NCBI RefSeq assembly: GCF_000023125.1
Contig: NC_013037.1
Coordinates: 620,001 to 684,000, forward strand
Length of the DNA: 64,000 bases
DNA from: Dyadobacter fermentans DSM 18053
GTDB taxonomy: Bacteria > Bacteroidota > Bacteroidia > Cytophagales > Spirosomataceae
Direction of reading: 5' to 3'
Numbering within the stretch: the stretch's first letter is position 1; the number at the start of each line of letters is the position of its first letter. Positions 52,115 through 61,480 of the stretch are shown here, piece after piece. The notes under the pieces are model-generated. The model ran no database searches. It was not told the origin of the DNA and worked only from the letters and a program-made list of their open reading frames with translations. The position numbers were made by a program, and so were the translations under genes.

Positions 52115-53149
52115 ATGAACACATTGTCAGTAAACAAAGCACTCCTGTTCCTGTATTTTGCCGGCCATGCCAATCCCGTACAAAAGCGGCTGATTGCCGA
52201 GTGGCTCGCCCAAGCCGAAAACCAGGAGTTGTATTTCGAATGGCTCGCCGAATGGCAGTCGCAGTCGCCGCAGTTCCTGCCCGACGGCCAGGAGCGTTAC
52301 GAGGCCTACGTGCGCTTCATGCGTGAAAACCGGCACATCGGACCTTCGAACGCCGCATCGCCTTCCGAAAATGACGGGCAGCATTCGGGTACCGCCGCGA
52401 AGAGCACGCGCATCGGCCGCAGGCCCTGGCTGATGGCCGCCGCATCGGTGCTCATGATGGGTATGACGGCCTGGTTTGGCCGCGAGCGGATTTTGTACAA
52501 AACCTATGCAACCGGGTTTGGTGAAACGCGCTCGGTACAGCTTTCCGACGGCACCGGTGTGATTCTGAATGCCAACACGTCGCTGCGTGTACCGCGGTTC
52601 GGTTTCGGCGAAGCCACCCGCGAGGTGCGACTGAACGGCGAGGCGTTCTTCAATGTCACGCACACCATCGACAACAAGCGGTTTATGGTTAAAACCGAGG
52701 AAAACTTCGAGGTAATGGTGCTGGGGACGGAATTTTCGGTGTATACGAGGCAGAAAGGCGGGAAAGTCCTTTTGAAAAAGGGGAAAGTCCACGTGCTGTT
52801 TTCCGAAGGCCGCGAGAAAAAGCAGCTGGTCATGAAGCCGGGTGACCTGATGATGATGGAAAAAGCCGCCGCCAAACCCGTGGTAAAGCCCAACGCCGAC
52901 ACTCAGAAGCTAACCGCCTGGACGGGCAACCGCTTCATTTTCGATAAAACACCGCTGTCCGAAGTAGCTACCCAATTGCAGGAACATTACGGCATCCGGG
53001 TGGAAATTAAGGACAACCGGTTCGCCAACCGCACCGTGAGCGGCACATTCCAGCCCGAGAGCGGCGAGGAACTGCTGACATTGCTTTCCGAGCTATTCAA
53101 TTTCCGATTGGCCCGCGAAGGCGAGGCATACCTGATTTTACAGAAGTAA
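52115..53149 (+). CDS. FecR-family anti-sigma factor
   Basis: A 344-residue inner-membrane regulator. N-terminal cytoplasmic helical domain (LLFLYFAGHANPVQKRLIAE), one membrane span (PWLMAAASVLMMGMTAWFG, near 110-125), FecR domain (SVQLSDGTGVILNANTSLRV, REVRLNGEAFFNVTH) and a C-terminal DUF4974 (FIFDKTPLSEVATQLQEHYG). It receives the signal from the STN domain of the SusC-like transporter and releases the sigma factor. The small N-domain lacks a zinc motif, as usual for this branch. Confidence 0.94.
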   Translation: MNTLSVNKALLFLYFAGHANPVQKRLIAEWLAQAENQELYFEWLAEWQSQSPQFLPDGQERYEAYVRFMRENRHIGPSNAASPSENDGQHSGTAAKSTRIGRRPWLMAAASVLMMGMTAWFGRERILYKTYATGFGETRSVQLSDGTGVILNANTSLRVPRFGFGEATREVRLNGEAFFNVTHTIDNKRFMVKTEENFEVMVLGTEFSVYTRQKGGKVLLKKGKVHVLFSEGREKKQLVMKPGDLMMMEKAAAKPVVKPNADTQKLTAWTGNRFIFDKTPLSEVATQLQEHYGIRVEIKDNRFANRTVSGTFQPESGEELLTLLSELFNFRLAREGEAYLILQK

Positions 53150-53182
53150 AAGCATTTTCAATATCCCTATCCAGATCCCCGT

Positions 53183-56100
53183 ATGAAACAAAGATCAATA
53201 CTATCATTTGTTTGCTGTGGCCTGATGCTCACCGCGTCGCCGCCTTTGGACGCCCAGGTGCTGGCCCTGAACGCGCATAAGAACCGCATGCTCCCGCCGG
53301 AGCAAACCACCCACCAGGTGAAGTTACTCGACGTGCTTTTACAACTTAAAAAATTCTATTCCGCCGATATCCTGTTCGAAGAGAGCCAGATGAGCGGCAT
53401 TACCGTCCCGGATTTTGTGTTCGACAAAAACCTTTCCGCGGAAAAGAACATGGAGGCATTGCTCAAATCCACAGGGCTGGTACTCAAAAAGGTACGTAAG
53501 AATGCTTACATGATTTTGCCGAGAAGGATCGAGACGTCGGCTATTGGCAGCCGGCCGTCGGCTGATTTGCAGGTGGTGGCAGGTGCAAGGGCCGTAGCGG
53601 CCGAGATAAAGGTCAGCGGAACGGTAACGGACAACAACGGCGAGGGCCTCCCGGGCGTGAACGTGCTCGTAAAAGGCACGATTAATGGTACCAACACGGA
53701 TGTGAACGGCAAGTATGAGCTCGATGTGCCTTCGTCCGAGTCGGTGCTCGTGTTTACTTCAATCGGCTTCCAGAAGCAGGAAGTGGCGGTGGGACAGCGC
53801 TCGGTGGTGGATGTGAAAATGGCGGTGGAAACGCAAACGCTCGACGAGGTGGTGGTAACCGCATTGGGGATCAAAAAGGAGAAAAAGGCGCTGGGTTATG
53901 CCATTTCGGAAGTGAAAGGCGAAGAACTCACGCAGGCGCGCTCGACCAACATCGCCAACAGCCTCGTGGGCAAAGTGGCGGGTCTGAACATTTCCAGCAC
54001 GGCGACGGGACCGAGCGGTTCGTCGCGTATAGTAATCCGCGGTAATGGCTCCATTTCGGGCAACAACCAGCCGCTGATCATCGTCGACGGGATTCCTATT
54101 AACAATGATAACCTCGGCTCGGTGGCCATCGGCGCCAACCGCGAGGGCTCATGGACCGGCTCCGACCGCGGCGACGGTATTTCGAGCTTGAACCCCGACG
54201 AAATCGAGAGCATCAGCGTTTTGAAAGGTGCAACCGCGGCGGCGTTATATGGCTCGCGGGCCTCCAATGGCGCTATTTTGGTAACTACAAAAGGCGGCAA
54301 GGCGGATAAGGGCATCGGCGTGGAAGTGAACAGCAACTTTCTTGCAGAGGATCTTTTGTTTAAATCCTACAAAGACTATCAATACGAATACGGCCTCGGC
54401 AGCAACGGCGTGAAACCGACCACCGTGGCCGAAACTGCCACGCGTAACTCCTGGGGCGGCCGCCTGGATGGCAGCAACTCTATCAACTACGACGGTGTGG
54501 AGCGCCCGTACGTGGCCGCGAAGGACAACCTGCGCAAGTTTTATAATGTCGGGACCACATTCACGAACTCCATCGCATTGACGGGCGCTACCGAAAAGGT
54601 GACCTACCGCTTGTCGATGAGCGACCTGAACAACAAAGGCGTGCTGCCCAACAACACGCTCCGCCGCAACAACTTCGCATTGAACACCAATGGTAACCTC
54701 GGCAAACGCATTTCGTTCGTGGCCAATGCGAAGTATATCATCGAGAAAAACCACAACCGCCCGCGTGTGAACGACTCGCCGGGTAATGCGAACTTCGCGA
54801 TGTACGTGCTCCCGACGTCGCTCGATGTGGATGTGCTCAAAAACGCGCAGTTCGATGCGAACGGCAACGAAAAGGTGTGGTCGGACAACCAGTACACCCA
54901 AAACCCGTACTTCGCCACCGAGCAGTTCCAGCAGGATGATAACAAGAAGCGCGTAATCGCCTCATTTGAACCAAAATACACCATTACCGACTGGCTTTAC
55001 CTGAAAGGCCGCATTGGTTTCGATAATTTCAATTACCGGTACAAAAGCATTGAGCCGTACGGGACGGGCTATGTGCTGCGGGGAAGCTATACATCGTCGC
55101 TGCGCGAGTTCACAGAAACCAACAAGGAGCTTTTGGTAGGTATCAACCGAAAAATGGGCGAGAAGTTTGCATTCAGTGGCTTGTTTGGCGGAAACATGAT
55201 GAAGCAGGTAACGAACCTGAACGAGGTTTCGGCCAACAACAGCTTCAACATTCCGTTCTTTTATGACATTTCCAATATCGACCCCGCAGCCCGCACGGTT
55301 ACGGAGGCTTATATCGAAAAGCGCATCAACTCGGTGTACGGCTCGGCGGAATTTTCATACAACAATTACCTTTTTGTGACCGCTACGGCGCGTAACGACT
55401 GGTTTTCGACGCTTGCCAAGGGTAAGAACAGCATTTTCTACCCGTCGTTCGGCGTGAGCTTTGTGGCTTCGGAGGCCTTGAAAATGCCTGCGGTGATCAA
55501 CTACCTGAAATTCCGCGGATCGTGGGCACAGGCCGGTGGCGATACCGACCCGTACAACCTGTCGCTTTACTACTCGCTGAGCGGTGCGCACTTGGGATCG
55601 GCATTGGCGCAGATCAATGGAACGCGCGTGCCGAACAGCGGTTTGCAGCCATTGACTTCAACGGTTTCCGAGCTGGGTTTGGAAGCTAAATTGTTCAATA
55701 ACCTGCTGAATGTCGACTTCGCGGTGTACGATCGTAAAACGACCGACGATATTGTAAGTGCCACTATTTCACAGACTTCCGGCTACACGAGCGCATTGTT
55801 CAACGTAGGAGCGATCCGTAACCGAGGTATCGAGCTGCTTTTGGGCGCTACCATCGTGAATAGCAAGAAATTTACCTGGGACGCATCGTTCAACATGGGT
55901 TACAACGACAGTGAGGTGCTGAGCCTTTACGGCGATCTGCAAACGCTGCGCGTGGACCAGTCGCGGCCGGGCTCGGCGTTTATCCACCAGGATGTAGGCA
56001 AGCCTTACAGCCAGATCAAAGGATATGATTTCAAACGCGACGCGAGCGGCAACATCGTGTACAACTCGCAGGGCCTTGCCATGGCGGGCGACATCAAGAC

Positions 56101-56632
56101 CTTTGGCTCGGGCGTATCGCCTTACACATTGGGTTTGAACAATACATTCAACTACAAGGGCATCAGCCTCAGTGTGTTGGTGGATGGTAAATTCGGCGGG
56201 TACATTTATTCGGGTACCAATGCCCTGGCTTATCGTTTCGGCTTGCACGAAGCCACGCTGGTGGGCCGCGAAGGCGGTGTAACGGGCGAGGGCGTGACCG
56301 AATCAGGCGAGCCTAATACCGCGAAAGCGCCTGCGCAGGCTTATTACAGCAACTGGTACTCGGCCATTGCTACGCCATTTGTGCATAAATCAGACTTTAT
56401 CAAACTGCGCCAGATCATTTTCCAATACTCGATCCCGAGCCGCTTCCTGGGCAAGATGCCGTTCAAAGGTGCATCGGTGTCGATCGTGGGACGTAACCTG
56501 GCGGTGCTCATGAAGAAAGTGCCGGTAATTGATCCCGAAGCGACTTACAACAACGGCAACGCGCAGGGAGTAGAGTTTGCCGGAACGCCGCCGACGCGGT
56601 CATACGGTGTGAACCTGAACCTGAAATTCTGA
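53183..56632 (+). CDS. SusC-like TonB-dependent transporter with STN signalling domain
   Basis: A 1149-residue transducer-transporter. Signal peptide (about 1-24), STN domain (about 45-115; LLDVLLQLKKFYSADILFEE, MEALLKSTGLVLKKVRKN), carboxypeptidase-regulatory-like domain (VSGTVTDNNGEGLPGVNVLV), SusC motif DEVVVTALGIKKEKKALGYA, plug (RIVIRGNGSISGNNQPLII, SISVLKGATAAALYGSRASN) and a barrel ending in Phe (SYGVNLNLKF). The STN domain distinguishes it from the transporter at 11994 and couples it to the FecR and sigma proteins of the same operon. Confidence 0.96.
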   Translation: MKQRSILSFVCCGLMLTASPPLDAQVLALNAHKNRMLPPEQTTHQVKLLDVLLQLKKFYSADILFEESQMSGITVPDFVFDKNLSAEKNMEALLKSTGLVLKKVRKNAYMILPRRIETSAIGSRPSADLQVVAGARAVAAEIKVSGTVTDNNGEGLPGVNVLVKGTINGTNTDVNGKYELDVPSSESVLVFTSIGFQKQEVAVGQRSVVDVKMAVETQTLDEVVVTALGIKKEKKALGYAISEVKGEELTQARSTNIANSLVGKVAGLNISSTATGPSGSSRIVIRGNGSISGNNQPLIIVDGIPINNDNLGSVAIGANREGSWTGSDRGDGISSLNPDEIESISVLKGATAAALYGSRASNGAILVTTKGGKADKGIGVEVNSNFLAEDLLFKSYKDYQYEYGLGSNGVKPTTVAETATRNSWGGRLDGSNSINYDGVERPYVAAKDNLRKFYNVGTTFTNSIALTGATEKVTYRLSMSDLNNKGVLPNNTLRRNNFALNTNGNLGKRISFVANAKYIIEKNHNRPRVNDSPGNANFAMYVLPTSLDVDVLKNAQFDANGNEKVWSDNQYTQNPYFATEQFQQDDNKKRVIASFEPKYTITDWLYLKGRIGFDNFNYRYKSIEPYGTGYVLRGSYTSSLREFTETNKELLVGINRKMGEKFAFSGLFGGNMMKQVTNLNEVSANNSFNIPFFYDISNIDPAARTVTEAYIEKRINSVYGSAEFSYNNYLFVTATARNDWFSTLAKGKNSIFYPSFGVSFVASEALKMPAVINYLKFRGSWAQAGGDTDPYNLSLYYSLSGAHLGSALAQINGTRVPNSGLQPLTSTVSELGLEAKLFNNLLNVDFAVYDRKTTDDIVSATISQTSGYTSALFNVGAIRNRGIELLLGATIVNSKKFTWDASFNMGYNDSEVLSLYGDLQTLRVDQSRPGSAFIHQDVGKPYSQIKGYDFKRDASGNIVYNSQGLAMAGDIKTFGSGVSPYTLGLNNTFNYKGISLSVLVDGKFGGYIYSGTNALAYRFGLHEATLVGREGGVTGEGVTESGEPNTAKAPAQAYYSNWYSAIATPFVHKSDFIKLRQIIFQYSIPSRFLGKMPFKGASVSIVGRNLAVLMKKVPVIDPEATYNNGNAQGVEFAGTPPTRSYGVNLNLKF

Positions 56633-56651
56633 TCCTTCAAAACGAGAAATC

Positions 56652-58184
56652 ATGCTTAAAAAATTAACCATATGCCTTGCATTGCTCGCCGGAGCGGGCG
56701 CTTGCACCAAGGATTTCGAGGAAATAAATGTAAACCCGAATGCGCCGAACACGGTGCCGGTGGATTACCTGCTCGGGCAGTCGCAATTGCTGCTGACCGG
56801 CTCGGCGAGCGGCCCGGCCTCGAAGGCCTGGCGTGCGAACTTCGGGTACGCCGCCTGCCTGATCCAGCAAATGTCGTCCATCGACGCCACGTTTTACAAA
56901 GGGAGTTTTTATACATTTCTGGGAGAAATCAACTCCGCTTTCTTCGATAATTCGTACACCTTCGCCGTGAAAAGCATGGTGAACCTGATCGACGTGGCGC
57001 AGAAGGATCCGAAAAATGTAAACGTACTGTCGATGGCGCGCATCATTAAAGTGATGGAATTCTCGCGTACCACCGATTTGTACGGTGATATTCCTTATTT
57101 CGAAGCAGGAAAGGGCTTTATCGACGCCAATTTTTCCCCGAAATACGACGCGCAGCAAACCATTTATATGGATATGCTGAAAGAGCTGGAAGAAGCCCGC
57201 AACGCATTCGACCCAGCGCAGTACATCCCGAAAGCAGCCGATTACATCTATGGTGGCGACCTCGACAAGTGGAAACGCGCGGCCAACTCACTTATGCTAC
57301 GCCTCGCCATGCGCATGCAAAAGGCCGACGCAGCCAATGCGCAGCTCTGGGCCAAAAAGGCCATCGACGCCGGGCTGATTACCAGCAATGCGGAGACGAT
57401 CGCGGTGAAATTCAGCAACACCGGCGCGGAAATCAACTCCAACCCGAACTCCTGGATTCTCGGACCGAGCGGCTCGAATGTGACCAACATTCCGAATGCG
57501 GGTGTACAATGGGCCAAAACGCTCATTGACATGATGAAAACCCGTCAGGACCCGCGGCTGCCCATTATTTCCATGATCAAAGGCGGGGATAACAGCGTAG
57601 CGAAGCAGCGCGGCCTGCCCAACGCCACCGACGCGACCGGCCTTGCCCAGCTCGACGAGAAAAACCTCGATAACTACTCGCGTCCCGCAACAGGCGTGAT
57701 CGGCATTGCGTTGCCGTGGATTTACATGACCTACGCCGAAACGCAGCTCCTCAAAGCCGAGGCCATCGAACGCGGCTGGGCCATGGGCAGTGCCAAAGCG
57801 GCATTCCAGGCAGGACAATCGGCCGCATTGGAACAAATGTCCTGGGCCAATGCCACGATCCCTGGTGCCGACATTACTGCTTACGCTACTAAAAACCCGT
57901 ATCCTGAATCCGGCACGCTGGACGCGAAGATGAATGCCATTCACACGGAGGTATATCTGATCGCGGCCAGTACTTTTAACCATATTGAGGGATATGCCAA
58001 CTGGCGCAGGACGGGCTTCCCGGTGCTCACGCCCGTGAACTACCTCGGCAACGACACCAACGGCCAAATCCCGCGCCGCCTGCGCTACCCGCTCAGCGAG
58101 GAGGGCATTAACCCCAACTTCAAAACGGCGATCGAGCGGCAGGGACCCGATGTGTTCATGACGCGCATCTGGTGGGATAAGTAA
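56652..58184 (+). CDS. SusD-like_2 surface lipoprotein
   Basis: A 510-residue lipoprotein; lipobox AGAGAC near residue 18, then TKDFEEINVNPNAP. Belongs to the second SusD subfamily (ANFGYAACLIQQMSSIDATF, GDIPYFEAG, WKRAANSLMLRLAMRM, YAETQLLKAEAIERGW). It should cap the STN-SusC barrel. Its start is 19 bases after the transporter stop. Confidence 0.95.
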   Translation: MLKKLTICLALLAGAGACTKDFEEINVNPNAPNTVPVDYLLGQSQLLLTGSASGPASKAWRANFGYAACLIQQMSSIDATFYKGSFYTFLGEINSAFFDNSYTFAVKSMVNLIDVAQKDPKNVNVLSMARIIKVMEFSRTTDLYGDIPYFEAGKGFIDANFSPKYDAQQTIYMDMLKELEEARNAFDPAQYIPKAADYIYGGDLDKWKRAANSLMLRLAMRMQKADAANAQLWAKKAIDAGLITSNAETIAVKFSNTGAEINSNPNSWILGPSGSNVTNIPNAGVQWAKTLIDMMKTRQDPRLPIISMIKGGDNSVAKQRGLPNATDATGLAQLDEKNLDNYSRPATGVIGIALPWIYMTYAETQLLKAEAIERGWAMGSAKAAFQAGQSAALEQMSWANATIPGADITAYATKNPYPESGTLDAKMNAIHTEVYLIAASTFNHIEGYANWRRTGFPVLTPVNYLGNDTNGQIPRRLRYPLSEEGINPNFKTAIERQGPDVFMTRIWWDK

Positions 58185-58193
58185 TCAGGAAAT

Positions 58194-59315
58194 ATGGAAA
58201 ATTCACGCAGGAAATTTATCAAAAACGGCGCCGCAGCGGTTACTGCGGCAGCCGCTTCTGCGGGGCTGGGAGCACCCGCGCTCGCATTGGCCCGGTCGCA
58301 CAAGCAAGCCGCCGGGTACGCACGCGACGGCGGTATGCAGTTTTGCCTCGCGCATTTCTTCGGCATCGATCCCACACGCATTGCGCTTTCCAAGCAGATG
58401 AACGTGCTCGGTGCGGTAGGAGGGATCAATCCGCAGAGTGTGGGGCTTTCCAATGTCAAAAACTGGGAGTACGAAGCCGTGGTGGCGGTGCGCGATTTCT
58501 GGAAGCAGCATGGCATTACCTACCGCGTGATCGAAGGGCCGCCGTCGCTCTATGAAAAAACCAAGCTGGGGCTCGATGGCAAAGACGAGGAAATAGAGAC
58601 TTTTATCAAGTTTATCCAAAATCTTTCGAAAGCCGGTATTGACACGGTTTGCTACAACTGGATGCCGGTAATCAGCTGGGCGCGCACGAAGCTCGACAAG
58701 CCCTCCCGCGGGGGCGCGCTCGTGAGCTCGTTCGACCACGAGGACGTGAAGGACAAGCCGCTCACCAAATACGGCGACTTCACGCACGAAACGATGTGGA
58801 AAAACCTCGAATACTTCCTCAAAGCCGTCGTGCCGGAGGCCGAAAAAGTAGGCGTGAAGCTTGCATTACATCCTGATGATCCTCCGGTGGACAAAATCCA
58901 GGGCATACCGCGCATCATGACCTCGGCCGATGCATTCAAACGCCTGATCGAGATCGTACCAAGCGAAAGCAACGGCATCACATTATGCCAGGGCACATTC
59001 GCCACGATGGGCGAGGACATCCCGTCGGTGATCAAGTATTTCGGCAGCCGCAAAAAGATCCATTTCGTGCATTTCCGCGACGTACGCGGCGACAGGAACA
59101 ACTTCGAAGAAACCTTCCACGACGACGGCAAAACCGACATGTACGAAGCTATGAAGACCTATTACGAAGTAGGTTTCCGCGGCCCCATGCGCCCCGACCA
59201 CGTACCCACAATGGCCGGCGACAGCAACAAAAACGCCGGTTACAGCAACTACGGCGCCCTGTTCGCCATCGGCTACATGCGCGGGCTGGTGGAAGCGGTG
59301 GCGAAGCGGGGGTGA
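58194..59315 (+). CDS. uxuA: Mannonate dehydratase with twin-arginine signal
   Basis: A 373-residue protein. Mannonate dehydratase converts D-mannonate to 2-dehydro-3-deoxy-D-gluconate in hexuronate breakdown. The family signature residues are visible: LALHPDDPPVDKIQG, the metal-binding Cys in TLCQGTFATMGED, His in HFVHFRDVRG and His in RPDHVPTMAG. Unlike the cytosolic enzyme it starts with SRRKFIKNGAAAVTAAAASA, a Tat signal of about 35 residues. It is the last gene of the sigma/FecR/SusCD operon (9 bases after SusD), which suggests the import system handles hexuronate-containing or related sugars. Whether it has dehydratase activity in the periplasm is not shown by the sequence. Confidence 0.85.
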   Translation: MENSRRKFIKNGAAAVTAAAASAGLGAPALALARSHKQAAGYARDGGMQFCLAHFFGIDPTRIALSKQMNVLGAVGGINPQSVGLSNVKNWEYEAVVAVRDFWKQHGITYRVIEGPPSLYEKTKLGLDGKDEEIETFIKFIQNLSKAGIDTVCYNWMPVISWARTKLDKPSRGGALVSSFDHEDVKDKPLTKYGDFTHETMWKNLEYFLKAVVPEAEKVGVKLALHPDDPPVDKIQGIPRIMTSADAFKRLIEIVPSESNGITLCQGTFATMGEDIPSVIKYFGSRKKIHFVHFRDVRGDRNNFEETFHDDGKTDMYEAMKTYYEVGFRGPMRPDHVPTMAGDSNKNAGYSNYGALFAIGYMRGLVEAVAKRG

Positions 59316-59320
59316 GGGGG

Positions 59321-59422
59321 AATTTTGAATGAGTGAATGAGTGAATTTTGAATGATTGAATGATTGAATGATTGAATGAGCCGCCGTGGAACGGGGAATG
59401 AATTTTGAATGAGTGAATGAGT
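59321..59422. repeat. Octamer tandem repeats after the mannonate dehydratase
   Basis: GAGTGAAT and GAATGATT units (59328-59378 and again near 59407-59421), beginning within 15 bases of the stop codon. Same class as the runs after gltA and the efflux adaptor, but here mainly in one orientation. Confidence 0.75.
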
Positions 59423-59713
59423 GACCGGGTCGCCGGAGCGATGATTGAATTTTGACCGGGTCGCTGGAGTGATGATTTTGGATCGTCCTTGTGGCGCGCG
59501 GAATGCCGTTAGGCATGTAATATTGGTAGCAAAGAGAGGGATGTTTTGTCAAGAATGCCCTTGGGCATGTAACAACAGCGCATGGCTAGCTAGCTAAGTC
59601 GTCAGCAGGGATGTTACATCCCTACCGGGATTCCGGCTATCACTCTAACACGTGTTTTCTACCAATATACATCGCTACGCGATTTATTCAATTATCGCTC
59701 CGGCGACCCGGTC
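59423..59713. repeat. Compound REP-like element with nested inverted repeats
   Basis: Outer arms GACCGGGTCGCCGGAGCGAT at 59423, a variant copy at 59454 and the inverted copy at 59691-59713. Inside, ATGTAATATTGGTAG (59515-59529) faces CTACCAATATACAT (59660-59673). Small hairpins ATGCCGTTAGGCAT, ATGCCCTTGGGCAT and GGGATGTTACATCCC lie between. With the octamer run it fills the whole 479-base gap between genes; no reading frame here is credible. Confidence 0.8.
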
Positions 59714-59794
59714 AAATTTCCCTTCCCATGCAACGCGCCGCACGATGATTCCTGTCAATGTAAGCGAATGTAACCATCTTTAATCATCGCTGCC

Positions 59795-60745
59795 ATGAAG
59801 ACATTTGCGACGACTGCTTTTGCCGTGATCTTGTTCCTTTGCGTGTGGACGGAGCGCCGCGGTAAAGAAGGGACGATCAACCCCATTATCGGCGACATTA
59901 GCTTCGAGAAAAAATATGGCACGATGCCCGATGCGGATACCGACGACAACCTGCGCATTGCCGCGCATCTCGAATATGCGGAAGCATTGCTCAGAAAGCG
60001 GGACGTGTCCCGGCTTTCGCCGGCGATGCGAACGAAAAGGGCACTGATGCTCGATCATCTGCGTGACTACCGACTGGCGGGTTCTTTTCCCAAAAACTAC
60101 GACCGTGAGGAGCGCAAACCATGCTTCATTGATCGCAACGGCACGATCTGCGCCGTGGGTTACCTCGTGGAGCAAACTGCCGGGAGAGCTGCCGCGGAGG
60201 ACATCAGCCGCCGCCACCAGTACGCAACGATCCTGGAAATGAATGACCGCAAAGTCGACGAATGGATCGCGCAGAGCGGGCTGAGTAAGGAGGAATGTGC
60301 GATCATTCAGCCGCAATACGGCGCTTCCGGCGCTCAGAACGTCAATGATGTGAAACCGGCCTATGGCATTGCATCCGCGTTGCTGATGGGCACCAACACG
60401 GCGCTATCGACCGTGAATGCGGTGCAGGGTGCCAAACGCTCGGCTTCCGGCGGGGCACCGGTCATGGGCATTGTGGGCGGTACCGGCCAGATCGTGCTGG
60501 GGATCGTCGGGTTCCATAAGAAGGCGGAGCTGACTGGCCTCATGCGGCAGGATTATCACACCAATATGCAGCGGGGCATTTCGATGGTCAATATGGGACT
60601 GGGCTCGCTGACGCTCGGCCTGAGCATCTGGAACCTCGCAGCGAAAAAGCAACCGGTTGAAAAGCGCTCCGCGTGGGATATGCGCAGCTTCCCGGATGCG
60701 AACGGCAAGTCGGGCGTGGCGCTGAGTTTCACGCACAAATTCTGA
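59795..60745 (+). CDS. Conserved exported protein of unknown function
   Basis: A 316-residue protein starting with a short hydrophobic segment (ATTAFAVILFLCVW) that may be an anchor or signal. The first half is polar with conserved-looking blocks (NPIIGDISFEKKYGTMPDAD, RIAAHLEYAEALLRKRD, PCFIDRNGTICAVGYLVEQ). The second half contains two Gly/Ala-rich hydrophobic stretches (MGIVGGTGQIVLGIVGF and SMVNMGLGSLTLGLSIWNLA). Cys residues in PCFIDRNGTICAVGY may form a disulfide. No family function is known to me. It is convergent with the LytTR gene (6-base gap). Confidence 0.7.
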   Translation: MKTFATTAFAVILFLCVWTERRGKEGTINPIIGDISFEKKYGTMPDADTDDNLRIAAHLEYAEALLRKRDVSRLSPAMRTKRALMLDHLRDYRLAGSFPKNYDREERKPCFIDRNGTICAVGYLVEQTAGRAAAEDISRRHQYATILEMNDRKVDEWIAQSGLSKEECAIIQPQYGASGAQNVNDVKPAYGIASALLMGTNTALSTVNAVQGAKRSASGGAPVMGIVGGTGQIVLGIVGFHKKAELTGLMRQDYHTNMQRGISMVNMGLGSLTLGLSIWNLAAKKQPVEKRSAWDMRSFPDANGKSGVALSFTHKF

Positions 60746-60751
60746 AATGCG

Positions 60752-61480
60752 CTAGTGCCATTTGGCCAGTAGCTCCTTGAATGCATCTTTGTAAAGATCG
60801 CCCACAGGAATATCGACGCTGCCGATGTGCACGGCGCTTTTGCTGATGGAATCCACTTTCCCGACGGATACAATGAATGAGCGATGAATGCGGATGAATT
60901 TCCCTGCGGGAAGCTTCTCCTCGATCGCCTTCAAGCTGCTATGCGATACCACGGGACTGCCGTTTGCCTGATGTATCCGTACATAATCCTTGAACGATTC
61001 GATGAAGAGAATGGCGTCGAAATCAATCCGTACCAGCTTGTAATCCGATTTGACAAATAAGTAATTCTCACTCGAATCAAGCTCAGGGTCGTTCGAGGCT
61101 TCGCGCAGGTTTTCGAAGTATTTTTTGGCCTTCATGGCCGTCGCCAGGAACTGGTTGTAGCCAAATGGTTTGAGCAAATAGCCCAATGCATCCACCTCAT
61201 ACCCCTGCACCGCAAACTGGTTGTAGGCCGTCGTGAACACGATCCGCGTCCTGGTGTCGGGGTTCTGGCTCAGCACTTTCGCCAGTTCCATGCCCGTTAG
61301 TTCAGGCATTTGGATGTCCAGGTAAACCAGGTGGATATTTTCTTTCGTAATCACTTCCAGCGCATCCAGCGCATTGATATACCTGCCGTGCAAATGTAGG
61401 AACGGCGTTTGCTCCACAAATGAACTCACGAGGCCCAATGCGAGCGGTTCGTCGTCAACGGTAATGCAGTTCAGGGTCAT
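60752..61480 (-). CDS. LytTR-type response regulator
   Basis: A 242-residue regulator with a complete receiver (ITVDDEPLA, phospho-Asp in LVYLDIQMPELTG, IVFTTAY, YLLKPFG) and LytTR domain (NYLFVKSDYKLVRIDFDAIL, FIRIHRSFIVSVGKVDSI). The start overlaps the kinase stop by four bases (ATGA), so the pair is translationally coupled. Confidence 0.95.
   Translation of the reverse strand: MTLNCITVDDEPLALGLVSSFVEQTPFLHLHGRYINALDALEVITKENIHLVYLDIQMPELTGMELAKVLSQNPDTRTRIVFTTAYNQFAVQGYEVDALGYLLKPFGYNQFLATAMKAKKYFENLREASNDPELDSSENYLFVKSDYKLVRIDFDAILFIESFKDYVRIHQANGSPVVSHSSLKAIEEKLPAGKFIRIHRSFIVSVGKVDSISKSAVHIGSVDIPVGDLYKDAFKELLAKWH

Noticed and set aside
59423..59713. Remnant insertion sequence
   Set aside because: Nested inverted repeats are present, but there is no transposase fragment or flanking target duplication.
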